Of a stretch of 64,000 nt of DNA, positions 1 through 13,500 are shown piece after piece. Every line of letters starts with the position of its first letter. The stretch's first letter is position 1. Position numbers and translations under genes: made by a program. The DNA is from Schistocephalus solidus. Lineage: Eukaryota; Platyhelminthes; Cestoda; Diphyllobothriidea; Diphyllobothriidae. The notes under the pieces were generated by a model. It did not search any database, was not told the DNA's origin, and worked only from the letters and a program-made list of their open reading frames with translations. The stretch covers positions 62,001 to 126,000 of the forward strand of contig WEDG01001551.1 of assembly GCA_017591395.1 (NCBI GenBank), written 5' to 3'.

Positions 1-1545
1 CACTAACGGCGCTCGTTGCACTAAAACGTCACGGTGGATCCATCCATACTAGGGCATTAGTGGGGACTGTCTTTCCAGAGCAGCTTGAGTCTGAACACAC
101 CAAAGAAAGGGGTATAGGAAAGCAAGAAAACGGATATTTCAAATGCTGTGGGGACTTGTTGGTTTGAGTACCCTGATTGACGCTGACCACTGCCACCTGA
201 GAGTGAAAAAAGGGCCGCAAACGGACGTGCGGCTAGTGATTGGCCAGAAGCGTGTACTCTTCAAAAGTCATCTTTTGGTTGATACAAACTTAACTTTACC
301 CGTGCGCTTATCTGGTGACTTTAGACACTGTGCTAAAAGAAGAGAGTTTGAGGAGGCAGTCGCGAGGAAAAAGACAGCTGGAACAAGAGCTTTACTAGCC
401 TGATGTGCTACTATCCGCGCTGCATTCGGGAGCTGCTAATTGTGACAGGCATGTAGCGGCCTAGCAGCAACATCCTATAAATACTGCAACACCTAGACAA
501 TTAACTACCCTTACCTGAATTTGTCTCTGATCATGAATTTTAGTGAGAATCCGAAACTTCGGGCTAATAAATCTCTCGCTCCAGCGATCTTTGAACACTG
601 TTTTGGTTCTAACGCAACAGCACCGTTTTTTAGGGGCGAGGGGGAGGAGATGGGCAACTGTAGGTAGTCAAAGCAGGAACTACAATACCACTTCATAGAA
701 AATTTGTTTCACACGAAGCTTTACTCCGCGATATCAGACGCTTGGAGATAGTGAAGAAACGCAAGTGTATATGAGCCTGGAATACAAAAGGAGAGAACGG
801 AACCTCGCGGACCGCGTTATTAATTCGTAAGCTGTCAACGCGACGTAAAGGCAGAAACGCGGACCCAATAGGTAAACCTGTCCATCCGGTTTCCAGTGAG
901 CAGTTAGAGGGCGATTTGTTATCGTTGAAAACTTGCAATGACGCCTTCATATGGAGCTCCGAGCTACGACAGTTCTCCTTTACGCATTCATGTTCCGCCT
1001 GCCGTGATGTTGTTCGCTGATGTGCAGTTTGCACGGGTTCTGCGCGCGAACCGCGTATTTCAGCACCCACCTCTGCGCGGACTTGACCAATAAATAATGG
1101 CCATTTGACATTTATCTGACTTACAATTTAAGAACTCGATATTGCAATGCATAGGAATTGTTGTTGCTTGTTACATATCCTTCAGCGATTGAAGCCTTGT
1201 AAACGCCTACCAGGGAAAAGAGTATTTTAAATGAATCCAAATATTTATTTGGAAATCTCAGTAACCAAAGCTTTTCGGTAGCATGTAATCGTTAAGACAG
1301 TTAGTGCCGAGGTAATTCCGCAAGATGCAGCTCTCCTGCGAAAAGTACAAGCGGGATTCCGTTGAGATGCATTTCCTGTGCGCTTGTGCGATTTTAAATA
1401 TAAACCGATTTAAAAATGCTCTAGACACTGCTCGACACTGAGGGGGTGGAGGCGCACCAGACAAGAATTAAAAAGTGTATAATTGAGGTAAAAGTACACA
1501 ACAGGTGATGGGGACAGGCTGCCGGAAAGAGCGGCCTGGAGGATT
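1..1545. other. Region downstream of PUS7, no gene seen
   Basis: No reading frame here has recognisable protein similarity. The minus-strand frame at 1070-693 is 125 codons but has no motif and no credible splice context. An AATAAA hexamer overlaps the PUS7 stop codon at 1545-1550, so a 3' UTR, if present, extends to lower coordinates from there. Confidence 0.6.
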
Positions 1546-4500
1546 TTATTGTTTCACCGTGACATCTTTCATGAGTTCGCGTATGGCCATGGTCGCGTAT
1601 GCAGCCTTTGGAAGAGTGAATTCGAGTACCACGGCGCGCTTCTTAGCTGAAACCAGAAAGATAAAAAATATTACATACAAACAAGAACGATGAGGAACCA
1701 ACAGGAAAATGACATCAAGCCATTTGAAATTCGGTGTTGATTAGATAGAGAGATAAGGCCAATCGTTACCTTAACATTCACAATCACTTCGAAAAGGTTG
1801 CGAGTTTCGGTCTAAGAGTAAAACTTGGCGTCAAACTGACTAAAAAGCCAATAATAACTCGTTGACCAACGCTCACCGATCGCCTACGGGACGTAATCGG
1901 CTCGTGTTGCCTTAGGGCTCACTCTCGAACCCTTCCGGCAGCTGCACAGTGGCACAGTATTATACGGAGATTAACCTTGCCGACAAAGACAGGGGAGACT
2001 GAAATGGCCATTTGTGGCTCATTACCCGTCATCAGCCAGCTATACACAACCGCAGTTGGTACACCACCCGAGGCTCAAACCCACGGCCTGTCGATTAGAA
2101 GTCCAACGCTCTAACCCACTGTGCCATGGGCTTGTTGTTTAGCCGGTTTAGATCGGGAATACTGACATTCGTTGATGAACTTTCATAGATCGCTTACCCA
2201 GCAAGATCTAGACAAAAATAAAAATGAAGCACTTCGTGTCCCAGTCATTTTTCAAGTAATGCTGAGCAAGTTATGAAACGCAGTAGTGAGAAACATTAAT
2301 TGATAGGGGACTACGAGAGTGGATACTGATATTGACGTTGAAGATTACAAACTACCTCTTTGATGAGCAATGAAGTTAATAGCATTATGGAAGAACGGAA
2401 ATAGCTTAATTCTGACTGATTTACTCCAAGTTAGTAATTTAATTTAGAGGAAATTAAATAGCAACAATTGCAAAACTCGAGTACCTATCAGAAAACACCC
2501 GGGAACTCGGGGGGAGGCAATAATGTGCTGAATCTCCTGAAGCCGTCACGCAGCGGCGGAATACCGGCGAAACACGTGTCTGGGCGTTTATTTACTATTT
2601 GTGTCGCCACTAGTGTATCGTGTAATCTGCATATAAAGTTTTATTCAGGCTGATTTACTCAAAGTTAGCGATTAAATCCAGAGGAAATTAGATAGCAGCA
2701 ATTAATATATCAGCCTGTTTTAGCATGGCATAAATCCAGTCGGGTAGAACTAGACTAAGTATTGGTTAGGTTCATTCTGCAATCGATAATTGACGACCTC
2801 GTCCGCAGTGTTAAAATAAGTTGCTTACAGCAGGGCTGAATTTGAGGAACCCAAGAGCGCCTATCAATCATGTCCGGTAAGTAAATTAACCGCTATCACT
2901 GAGGTTTGTGCCCTTTTTTATCAAGTATTATGTCCATGCACTTACGAGAAACTCCTAACATTTATTCGTGCTTATGAAATTTCGAGTGCAGCGTAATGTT
3001 GTCATTTTACTTTTCCATGTTTATTATTATCATACCCATTTTCCGAATCCTCGGTCTTCGCTCCAGGTATTTCATACCGCAGTATACGCATGAACTGTTG
3101 AAAACTGGACAGTTTTTTTATGGCTTTCTAGTTGCCGTTCGTTAGTCATAACGCAATCCTAGGGTTGGGTAAACCAAACTCTTAGGTCAACGAGTGTTAA
3201 GTCAAACGCCCTACGATTCACTATTCCATCTATTGCAATTGTGACGTGCTCATTCCGTTGTGACCATTCAGACAGTCGCATAACCACAAGTTAAAATTTG
3301 AAAAGAATACCAGCAAAGGAGAGGGAGACTGGGTCTTCATTGATGGCTTATTAGACGGCCGCATCGAATAGGACAATTAATCCACGGCCTAATGGGAAGG
3401 GCCCATGTTCGCGCACCCCGCATCCAAAGCTGGTTGACGGCGGTTAACTAGCAAAAAACAGTTCAAGTCTATCCCGTCTTTGTCGGCGTTCTGCACTACT
3501 ACTACTACTTTTGTTGAAGTTGGTTGTGGCGGTGCTGGAAGCCGAACATCCGCAAGAGCTCCCAGACACGATGAGAAGAGCACGTGTCGAACTAAAGCAT
3601 GCTTCTTCAATAACTTTCATCAACTCGCCAATGTACTTTAAGCCTACATAAAACACACTACTAAGGAAGGCATCTTAAAAGTGTGTACCAAAGCTTTCTT
3701 ATTTTTAGGACAAATAAACGCTCATATTCTTGATGTTTTAAGTGCAATTGAATGAGGATCACCTGGCAGTTTGCTGATCTAATTCTTACCGAAGTACTGG
3801 CTAAATTGTAGTGATATATGCATTGATAGACAGATACTGTTAAGAGCAGCAAGTATTTGTGAGACCGCTATTAAACGAGACGAATTATTGGCCTAATAAA
3901 GGGATGAATAATAGTCGGTCTTCATTTTTCACAAACTGGCCTATTTTTGAGGATGCATCATTAAGAGGTTTTGATCTAGCCAAATCGATCAGTAAATTTT
4001 TGTCGCAAATGTTTTCAGGTGAAAGTAAAAGGCATGGAAAGGTGGGGACTCTTAAACTGCAAGCTACTGGGTAATTGACCGTCTTACGATTGAACAGTCA
4101 ACAAACAAAGCTAGTTTGAGTCAAAGAAACGTGAAGTTTCGGGTATATGGAGGAAATTTACTAAAAGGAAGTTAAGGAGAGGCAAATGGAAAATTTTGTG
4201 GTTAGAGGCCTTGAAGTATTACAAAGAAGCCACCAAAAAGAGTAACTATTAAGTCTTATGGCCAGAGTGATTTTACGAACCATGGTAGCGGAAATTTCCA
4301 ATAACTTCAATATTCAAATTTAAAATACTACACAGGAATAATAGTGTAATTTGCTTGCCTTGCTCTTTCTCGCCGTGGTCAACTGATTCCGCTTTAAAGA
4401 TAAAAAATGAAAGTTATAATACGGATCCGGTGCCTAAAGCATAGTTTTAATGTGGTACTTTTACGAATAAATGGGAAAAATCAACCTTTTATGGGTGAGC

Positions 4501-7500
4501 AAACGGATGAAAATGTACAAATTCAGAGCGAGGGCAACACGTCGAAAAGTAGAAATCTGACATTTTTACGCCTTTACGAGAATATATTCTTATTCACGAA
4601 CAGCCAATCGCTTGGCCTGATAAGTTCTGTTTCACACAGCGTATGCCTTTTTATTATTAGCACCGTCTTTGGTCAGGGACCACTTTTCGCTCCCAAACCA
4701 CAGTCTTCTGACTTCGTTTGCTCTAACACGGAGATAAATACTTCAGTACAAATACGTGTTCTTAAGAAGGCTATCAGTGTCGGGTCACTCTTGAATTTCG
4801 CAGCCGCGGAGGCACTCCCGGGCAGAATGTAAACGACGGATCGCAATATGATAAAAAAGCCATTAATTAGTTCACCGAATTTCTGCCCAGACATCGGTCT
4901 GTGCAGCCACCTCTCGAGATGCAATGTTGCCAAGACTTCTTCTGTTTTCTTATCTAGAGTACGAGAACCCGAATGAGTGTGCAAAGAGTTCCGACGTTCA
5001 ATTTTTTACGTTGGAGGATAACTAGGGTTTCCAGATCCCCTCAGGATAAAATTCGGTCCACCAGCGCTTCTTGCCCCTTTTGGTCTGCAATTATATGTAT
5101 TTTCGAAACTTCGGCTTTCACCGTGGACATTTGTCTCCTCGCAGGATTTTAAGATAACGGTTTAATTATATGCGTGACGTTGAAACCACCTCATAAGTTA
5201 ATTTCGGCCTAAAACTAAAATTTGTGCTTGTTGGGCAATTTAAACCTAAGTCTGTCTATGCAATTCCCTAGCGAAATTGAACAAAGGTTTCGCATTCGGA
5301 GGTACTGTGCTCACCCGGGTGGGTTATTACTAATACCATGAATAAATTCGTGCCGCTGTTAGCAAAGCAGGAGACCGCTACCCAAATCCTGCATCGGTTT
5401 AGATCAGACATCAGTTATCACCATTTATTCGACAAAATATTGATCAGCTTAATATTAAAGTGTCAAGTTAGTAGTTAATCTGAAACTTGCCAGACAGCTG
5501 TACAGAGGCGGAGTGATTCGGAGACGGTGGTGAGCTTGATAAAGACTTCAAGTCGTTCTCGATTAGCGGGGTCAGAGGGTCAGTGTACTCTTTAATAGTG
5601 TAATGTACGTCCTCGGGCTTCACCATCAGGTGACGGTAGGATCCGGGCAAAGCAAATCCCTAAATAAACGGTAAGGAGAACCAGCGCAGTGAACAAACTC
5701 ACGAAAGCAGTAACATATTCATAGAGACGGGCGCACATTGTAACAACCAAGTTTGCCTATGAACGCAGGACAGCAGACGTGTCAAGAGGCCGTAGGCCAC
5801 TGGCCACAACGAGGCTTGGGGCACGGGCCAAAACACCCTGGTGGCATTTAATTCATGCCGATACAATTGATCAAAATACTAGTCGAAGGTATTGGCTAGT
5901 ACCCGTTCTGTTTGTATAGTCATGCCACTAGCATGGATCGGATATGGAAGAGTTCGTGATAGTGATTAGGTGCATCCCTGTCTTGAATGTACTATATTGT
6001 TCATATCAAGGTCAGTAAGGCAACAAACAAACCGTAATGAAAGACTCTATAGATTAAGACTAGGCAAAGTAAGAGCGCTCCAAAGCAGACAGTGCCCGCA
6101 AACGTCAGCTGGGTCCTCGAAATCAAAAACAACAACAGGTAGATGGCTCAGGAACGTCCTGATAGTCCACATGCCCTAAAACGGTTCTGAAAGGAGAGGA
6201 CGTATGAGATGGGTAGGGAAGGACGAGCTATCCAATTGATTCTTATAACTCCAGCGAATTTAGGTTTCGGAGCAGCCTCTCGAGAGAACATTTAGTAGGG
6301 ACGTGAATGGTAATAACTACGTATAGGGCAGGTGAGATAACATTCCTGCTAGAGGGTATAACAGCCAGATACACTACTTAGGCGGCGTAAATTAATAAAT
6401 GTGACAATCGGGGGCCGAAGATGATACACGTCCAAGAAAGTAGACTCACTTTACTTTGTGCCGCAAGTCCTCCAGTTTCAGCGAATCCTCCTCCAGAATC
6501 TCTGAGTACCATTTTCCAGCTTCAAGAAAATACGCACATACACACTAACGAACATAAAAAGTAAGAGACGCTACGAAAACGAACTTTAGCTGGTCCTTGG
6601 CAAAAAAAGATAACAAACCTTCGTTTTGTGGATAAATAACGTCGTAGCCTGGTAGAGGCAGGACAACCTGATAGATTGAGGGAACATCATCGCCCGACGC
6701 AGAGCTGACCAAAGACGGTACGGCAGGAGTGACTGTGGGCTTCTTCGGTCTAAATTCTTCCGGTTTAGACGATTCCTTGACAGCATCTTCGTAAAAGAGT
6801 TCGGAAGCCGAGTCGACAGACCGAAGAGCTGGAAAGAGGCAAACAATCAGAAACCCATTTGATAATGAGATAACTCCCAAAATGTTATAAAACGAGATGT
6901 GTAAATTGGCTGTATTATCGAGACTTTGGGATTTCAACCAAATTAATCACAATTAAATAACATTTGTGGTGTGGAAGACGGAAGAATATAACCGTGCTCT
7001 CATGCACCAGTAAAAGCAGATTATGATTGTAAACTACCTACTGCCTATTGTTTCAGTAAGTAATTAGTTGCTAGATTTTACTGAAGATGAATAGTCCCAT
7101 TGTCCAAAGCTTTATCGCTAAATGGCGATCTTAACAGTGTTCATTAGAAAAGAAATTAAAGCGAAAATAGTACTTCGGAAAGCAACATCTGCAATTTTTT
7201 TATAAGCATCCGGTGTTGCACATTGTTGTTTAGAACATATGTTCGAACTGAGTAAGGGAGCTCTGAATTGGGCGGAGTTGACTTAGACAAGTAAACTAAG
7301 GGCAGTTGACGTCAAGAATAGTTGTAAACAGACCAGACGAGGTAAAAAACGTTGAGGCTATCTGTATATGGAATAAACCAACAAATTCACATAGTATATG
7401 ACGATACAGACATTGGCAGCCATGTTTCCCTGCTTTTTATATTCAATAATTCTGACAAATTTATTTTTATGGCGGTCTTTGATATGCAATGTTTCTTCGC

Positions 7501-10500
7501 TACTATCGTATATACTTTCGACACTACTATGCTTATCTGGTGGCCTTCAAATTAACGATAAGCTCAAAGCCCAAATTTCATCTTCTTACTAGAAAGAAGA
7601 TACCCTTAAGATTAAACGCGACGCCTTAAAGCTGTTGTATAAGTTTGCATAAACAAATAAAATCGGTGGTTGGGGCCCCCAGAGGTGAAACTGAATTAGA
7701 TTCAGATGTCAGTTCCTCGAGGCACAACAGTTTTCCGTCAAATCCAAAAAAACTAGGGGAATGCAGCACAGATACTTAAAGACTGAACTTCGCAATTTCA
7801 ACTACGCAGTGGATGGTAGAGCAAAAAAGAACCTAGAGGATCAGAAAATAAACTTCAGCTCAGGGGGAAGAAAGCGTCTAAAAGCTTGGCAGCGCACCAA
7901 GAAGCTGTACTCCGACACTAAAAATATACCTTATCGAGCAGACAACTCCACACACAACAGTACCCTGAGAAAACTTGAGTGAGGTGGATCACTCTGACTT
8001 GTCTGAGCTTTCACAATCCTGAACACCTTATTGGTCGAAACAACGAAAATTTGCAGTAACTAGGTGATTCCATCAGCATTCTAAGTTGTGTGTCGTTGAG
8101 TCACAGGCACTGCGTGTCTGAGAACAAGTTCTAAGTTTGATATTTGAGCTGGCGAAAGCAGATATGTCCAAGTAATGGAGGATCAGTTGGAGCTTTAAGC
8201 ATCAATCCACTCACAGTCTGGCATGCTCGACTAGTAATGAGTCTTCTTCCATCAAAATCAAACTCGCAACCCGTGATAGCCAGGGGAAACCTCCTCAAAT
8301 TGACTAACCCATAATGTTAACGAAACTGAAGATCAAGGCGCCCATTTGACCTCTTTTGGTGTGTTCGCCCGTGTAGCAATCGACAGAGAGAATGTTATTG
8401 AGAAGAAATCAACAGGATTATAAAGTATCCAGCCTTATGAGAATTCTGCGCCTCCTCACACCGCTTTTGAAGGTGTCTGCGCATTACTTGTCTCGTCAGG
8501 CAGAGATCTGGTACGAAAAACTGTATCTCGCTAAGAGTCATAGGCAAAAACACTGAGTCAAATACTAAGTAGATTATAAGGAAAGACAAACCAGAATAGA
8601 GCTCTGGGGTCGAGACTATGCATAAAACCGGATAGAACTCAATATATTTAATAGGTGCCTACCTTTTTGCGTGGATCCCTGAGATGGAAAGAAGAGATCT
8701 CCTGAAATGGCCTTGCTATCGGACTTGAAACCAAGTTCGCTAATCCGCCGGCTAGTGATTCGATTCCACACTAAACTTTGGTAGCTGTGAGTGTATAGCT
8801 GGCGCATATTTCGCGGGAGCTGGAATCAAAAACAAAGGAAGTCCATATCGCAGTCACTTTAAAACGTAAATTGGTAAGTCAGTTCAATGCCACCGAAAAG
8901 TACTGCGTGACCACAGGCAGTAAGGAGTGAGGTATCAGCCAAATAGAGAGATCAGAAGAAAAATGAGCGCATGAAAAGGCTTTGAAATTTTCTTGCCGTT
9001 TGGATGGCGGCCAGGGTCTTTCCATGACGTGCAATGCCAAGCAAGAGAGTCTTTTCAAGACACTGCGGCATGTTATCCCCGCAAGCTTTAGCATCCTGTG
9101 TCTCCAGGTATTTTTCCTTCACCTGCCGCACAGCAGGCAGATCTGCAGGAAATGAAATCATAGATAGAAATACTGGCATTTTAATGTATTGCATACATCT
9201 TCCGGCATAGAGGTTGGAAAAATAAAGGAACGCGTAATTTCAGTGAACGCTGGTCCAACCGGCATCACCATCGCAGTTCATAATTGACATGCTTGAACTG
9301 TTATTTTATGATGCTGTGTAAAAATACGTCGTCTGATGAGCTACCTAACGCACTGTGGCCTGCTTATTTGAAACCGAATTGGAGTTAAACTTAAGATACA
9401 AAACGATTTAAGGTCCCTCTCAAAACTCAGCTTTTAGATGTTGGACTATTGTCCAGTGAGGAACTAATAAGAATACATCATATGGCAGAAGGGCAGAAAA
9501 AGAAAATATTTGTTCACTGGGTCGTTATTAGCGGGAACACTGTCGCGGTAGTTAAAGAGGTCAGTAAAGATTTTAGCGTTCCGAGTTATTTTTATAAAAC
9601 TAGTAAAACGAGTGATTTCAAACAATGAAAACTCGGGCGTAGTTGATAATGCGACTTACCTAGTGGGGTGGGCTTTAAAATAAGATCTATAGCCTTCTCC
9701 CAATCTGACTTTATGAGATATCTAAATTGAAAAAGGAAGGGAGGTTAGAAGGTTCAGTACAAGATAACACACGCAAGGAATGCCAGTTTTTAAAAACTGC
9801 TAAATGTGAAATACATATGAATTGGGTGGTAGCTCGAAGAATCTTAACTCGCGAAACATGTGTTTTTGACGTGCGAAGGGTCCCTTAAACTGTGTGTCAG
9901 TAGAAGAAACTTTCGGTGTAATAAGAGACCTGCTAGGAAATAAGACAGCTGTGTAATCTACTGCAGCCGAGTCCCAAAAAATTGTCATTCCTTCTCAATG
10001 GATAATCACGTTGGCAGATTGGCGGTGCACCTACGGGCGCTCTGTTAGGCTTAACTTAGGGTAAAATATCCTAAGAATAGTTTCATATAAGATACGTGAA
10101 TTACCAGCGTAGTAAAAAGGTCGAGCTGAGGACTAATGGTCAACACTATGGATATTTCATAGCTGATGAGCAAGGAGTGTCGAATATGAAAAAAAACAAA
10201 GAGTTGACCTTCCTGTATGTTCCTGTATACATATTCCATTTCTGGGAAGCTAATTTTGAAGGGGCAATGCCTTGTTTATGAGATGGACGACACACAAAAA
10301 TTCGGAAAGGCGGCCTTTAGGAGAACAAACATAATTATCACTGTACAGAGGGATATTGCCAGCTTATGAAAACGAAACTTAATGTCAGCTCCGAAGAAAG
10401 CGGCCAGAATCTGCCCTTGTGTAAAAGCAGTAGCTTTGCTAACGTGCTTGAGGTACAGCTGCTCAGCCCGACTGAGTATGGACACAGCAGCCAACGTTCG

Positions 10501-13500
10501 TAATGTCTACATGGCCCATTCCAGTCAGATAAATCAAAGAATATCTGCCCGGATACGTCAACCTTATCAACATGTATTAACACGATACTTATAGTGGGCG
10601 TACTTCAGGCAGCTCGTGGTCAATAGCTCCGACTCATGCCATGGAGTTTATTCCTAAAGCCACCCGTTACACACGGCAATACTGGATCTCATTTTGGCGC
10701 TAGGATTCTCTATCATGTGATGGCGACACATGTTTCGTGTCACCCAGTGGGCGAGGTAAGGAAGCCAGGGTCCTGCACGCAGTTTGTTCATGTGACCAAC
10801 TTCGCCCTGCCCTGGTTGTAAATCCGTGTTAAGCGGCTTCTTTCCTCCTCTCTCCACTGTCGCAAAATTTAGCCATGCTTCCATCTTGTTCAAACAAACT
10901 GTCTTACTGTTTATCAACCATCTTACTTCACAGGATCTAGCCTGCTTCACGTTTAACACTCATTACCCCCATCTGGTTATTAGGCCCCCAGGCTGTTACG
11001 CTCCTCGTGTTCTAGATGGTTTATATAACAATGACAACTAATTATATAAGCACGTCAAGACTGCATTTGAACAGGAGATTGCAAAATTTGATAACGCCCT
11101 TACATAGCACTACTATCACAATGTTACCGTTGTTCAAAAACGGGGCTCATCATATTCCCTAAGGAGTAAGCACGAAAAGTTGCATTTGAGAATAGTAATC
11201 CTAAATATATGCTTAAGAGATTCGGGGATGAAATTCAGATAAATTTAAAGTGCGCTTTAAATTTAACTTAAGAGACACAATTAAAATTAAAAGCGTTCAT
11301 TCCGGAAAATTGAAAGTTTTGACTAGATTTTAACGTTATCTTGGAAGGCTCAGAGGTATACGAAAGCCTACAAGACCGGACAACGATTTACCATATAAAT
11401 TATGATTAAATGATTGTTCTCAAACTTGCTTTCCAATCGCAAAAGTTTGCGCCTGAGCTGAATGGCCGAATCTCTGCAATCCAAAATAATTTATGAAACC
11501 CTGCTTCTGCCATTCTGCGATGGCTCGATGGATGATGCTGTCATCGGCAACCACGTCCCTGTAAGGTAAGAGCGAACACTGACAAATATGCAGAGGGAAA
11601 GTGACAAATATGACTTGGCTTTAAATTCGTATGTGAAAGCAATATGAACTAGCAACACCCCAGCACGGACCGGAAAGATTCTTGCGTCAACCCTCCGTAG
11701 CGTCTTCAACACCTCAGCCTGATGGAGTCACGACAGTCCACCGTGCCATTTATTGGTACAAAAGCAGGAATAAATTATCAGACATCAGACAAAGGCAAGT
11801 GTAGTAGGGTCAGCTAAGATCTGTGTTGGATAACTGTCAGACGTTCCAACATGGTGCGATGCCGACGGTAGTTGACGATGTGACTATGGAAAGCGTGGTA
11901 ATAGCAACTGAGAAATAAAGTCGAAGGTTTGAGGTAGGCGCCTTGTGAAAACTATACATATAGGCTATGGTGCACTAAAAGCTAGCAAGTGAGAATATAT
12001 TCTGATGATCGCTGATAAGGAGCAAGCAGAAATATCGCAGTCACCGGTTGGCTCAATGAGTAAAAACAGTGACGGGAAGTTATACACAGAAACCATGAGT
12101 TCTTTCCGACAATGTTCGCACACGAAAAATTAATCAAACGAATCAGGGACTCTGTTGAGCGCCCTTTTCTGGAAAAGGAAGGGATTATAGGCAAAAAGTC
12201 CTATTTAGTTCACGATCCGAGATGCCTGAGAATGAGTTATCGGAGGGTTCCAGCAAGGTTTACAGCGAAAACCAAAAATCAGAATGGATACGGTTATTTT
12301 TCCATAATAAGAGTCGTACGACTATTTCCAAAATACTAATTAGGTAATGTAAATATCGACTAATTATTCGGCAAAAAAGCGCGGATCTCCTGTCTGCAGG
12401 TGAATATTCGGACAGTAAGCAAAAAACGAACGATTTTAATTGGTAGATGGGCGCAAGTTTATCATGTCAGAAGAAAGCATAAAAGTTTCCCTCACTGAAC
12501 AGGTGACTATAATTGTTCCATTAAATAATTTAAGTAACTCACCTTATAGCGACCGAAAAACGATTGCCATAAAGATCACCAAGAGCGATAGAGTACGGGA
12601 GATACTTGAAGTTCCCAACTTTAATGCCATTAAGACGAGGGTTCAAGGATGCTAGTCTTTTCGATGATATACTAAAGGGAAAAAAATGTAAAACGGAGGC
12701 TGCAGTATGAAGGGTACCAAACGGGTTTGGAAGTAGTGACTCTGGAGAACACAAAAAACGAAAGCATATGACAAATGAAGCTATAACCATCTTAAGCAGC
12801 ACAAGTGGTGGTTGTGATAACAGGGCCTTAGCCCGAATAAAGCATATACACGTACTCAGTTTGAAACAGCAAACTCGGCGTAAGAAAATTTTGAAGGCTA
12901 CGACCTTCGAAGGTTAAAATGGCAAAACAAGTATTCCCGACCAGAATCGGTCAAATCCTACTTAACTGCAGGAATGTGAACTGATAAGATGCACTGTGAT
13001 GCACAAATTTGTGTCATCAAGTGCGACACTAATTTGACGTCAGTTGAATTCCGAAATAATACGAGCGATATCAAATTTACCTGTGACACTGGTATCAAAC
13101 AAAAGAATGTCTTTGATTATTGAAAATGCGATAAGGATTACATGGATACTAAAGGATATTAATTATTGAGAAACGCACAAAGGTAAAACTTACTTTTTAA
13201 CAGAAACTCTTTGGGTCGTTATCGCCCTTTTGTCTTTTGTTCCAGCGTAACTAAAAGTGTTTGAATTAATCCTGAGAATTTATAAAATGGTATAAATTAA
13301 ACTTCAGCATCCGCCCAATGATGTGTAAGGCATTCATAGTATCTTTTCCTTCTTTGTACAACGTAAAGTGGCAATACGGCGTTTCCTTCGGAGGGTCGTA
13401 GACCTTTGAAACTCGTTCCCATCCCTTTTGTCCTGGCATGGTTAGAAGAAATTAGCCAAACCCTTAGCGCTGCTAGCCTTCGTTACGATAACGAACCGAT

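Larger units (their letters stand above)
1647..5490 (-). other. PUS7 intron 14 (3.8 kb), GC-AG type, repeat-bearing
   Basis: The donor reads G|GCAAGT at 5490 and the acceptor TTTCAG ends at 1647. A GT donor two bases further on would give the wrong phase and an immediate stop. Within the intron I see a tRNA-derived SINE near 1860-2131 and a repeat near 2413-2705. The remainder is AT-rich sequence in which I recognise nothing, including a 141-codon plus-strand frame at 4407-4832 without motifs. Confidence 0.75.

Noticed and set aside
693..1070. A 125-codon minus-strand gene downstream of PUS7
   Set aside because: No similarity, no splice-site context and no codon pattern to support it.
2058..2130. 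A functional tRNA-Arg gene
   Set aside because: The anticodon stem and acceptor stem do not pair properly; the sequence is a SINE head.
4407..4832. A 141-codon plus-strand gene
   Set aside because: It lies within a PUS7 intron, has no recognisable motif, and overlaps an equally open antisense frame.
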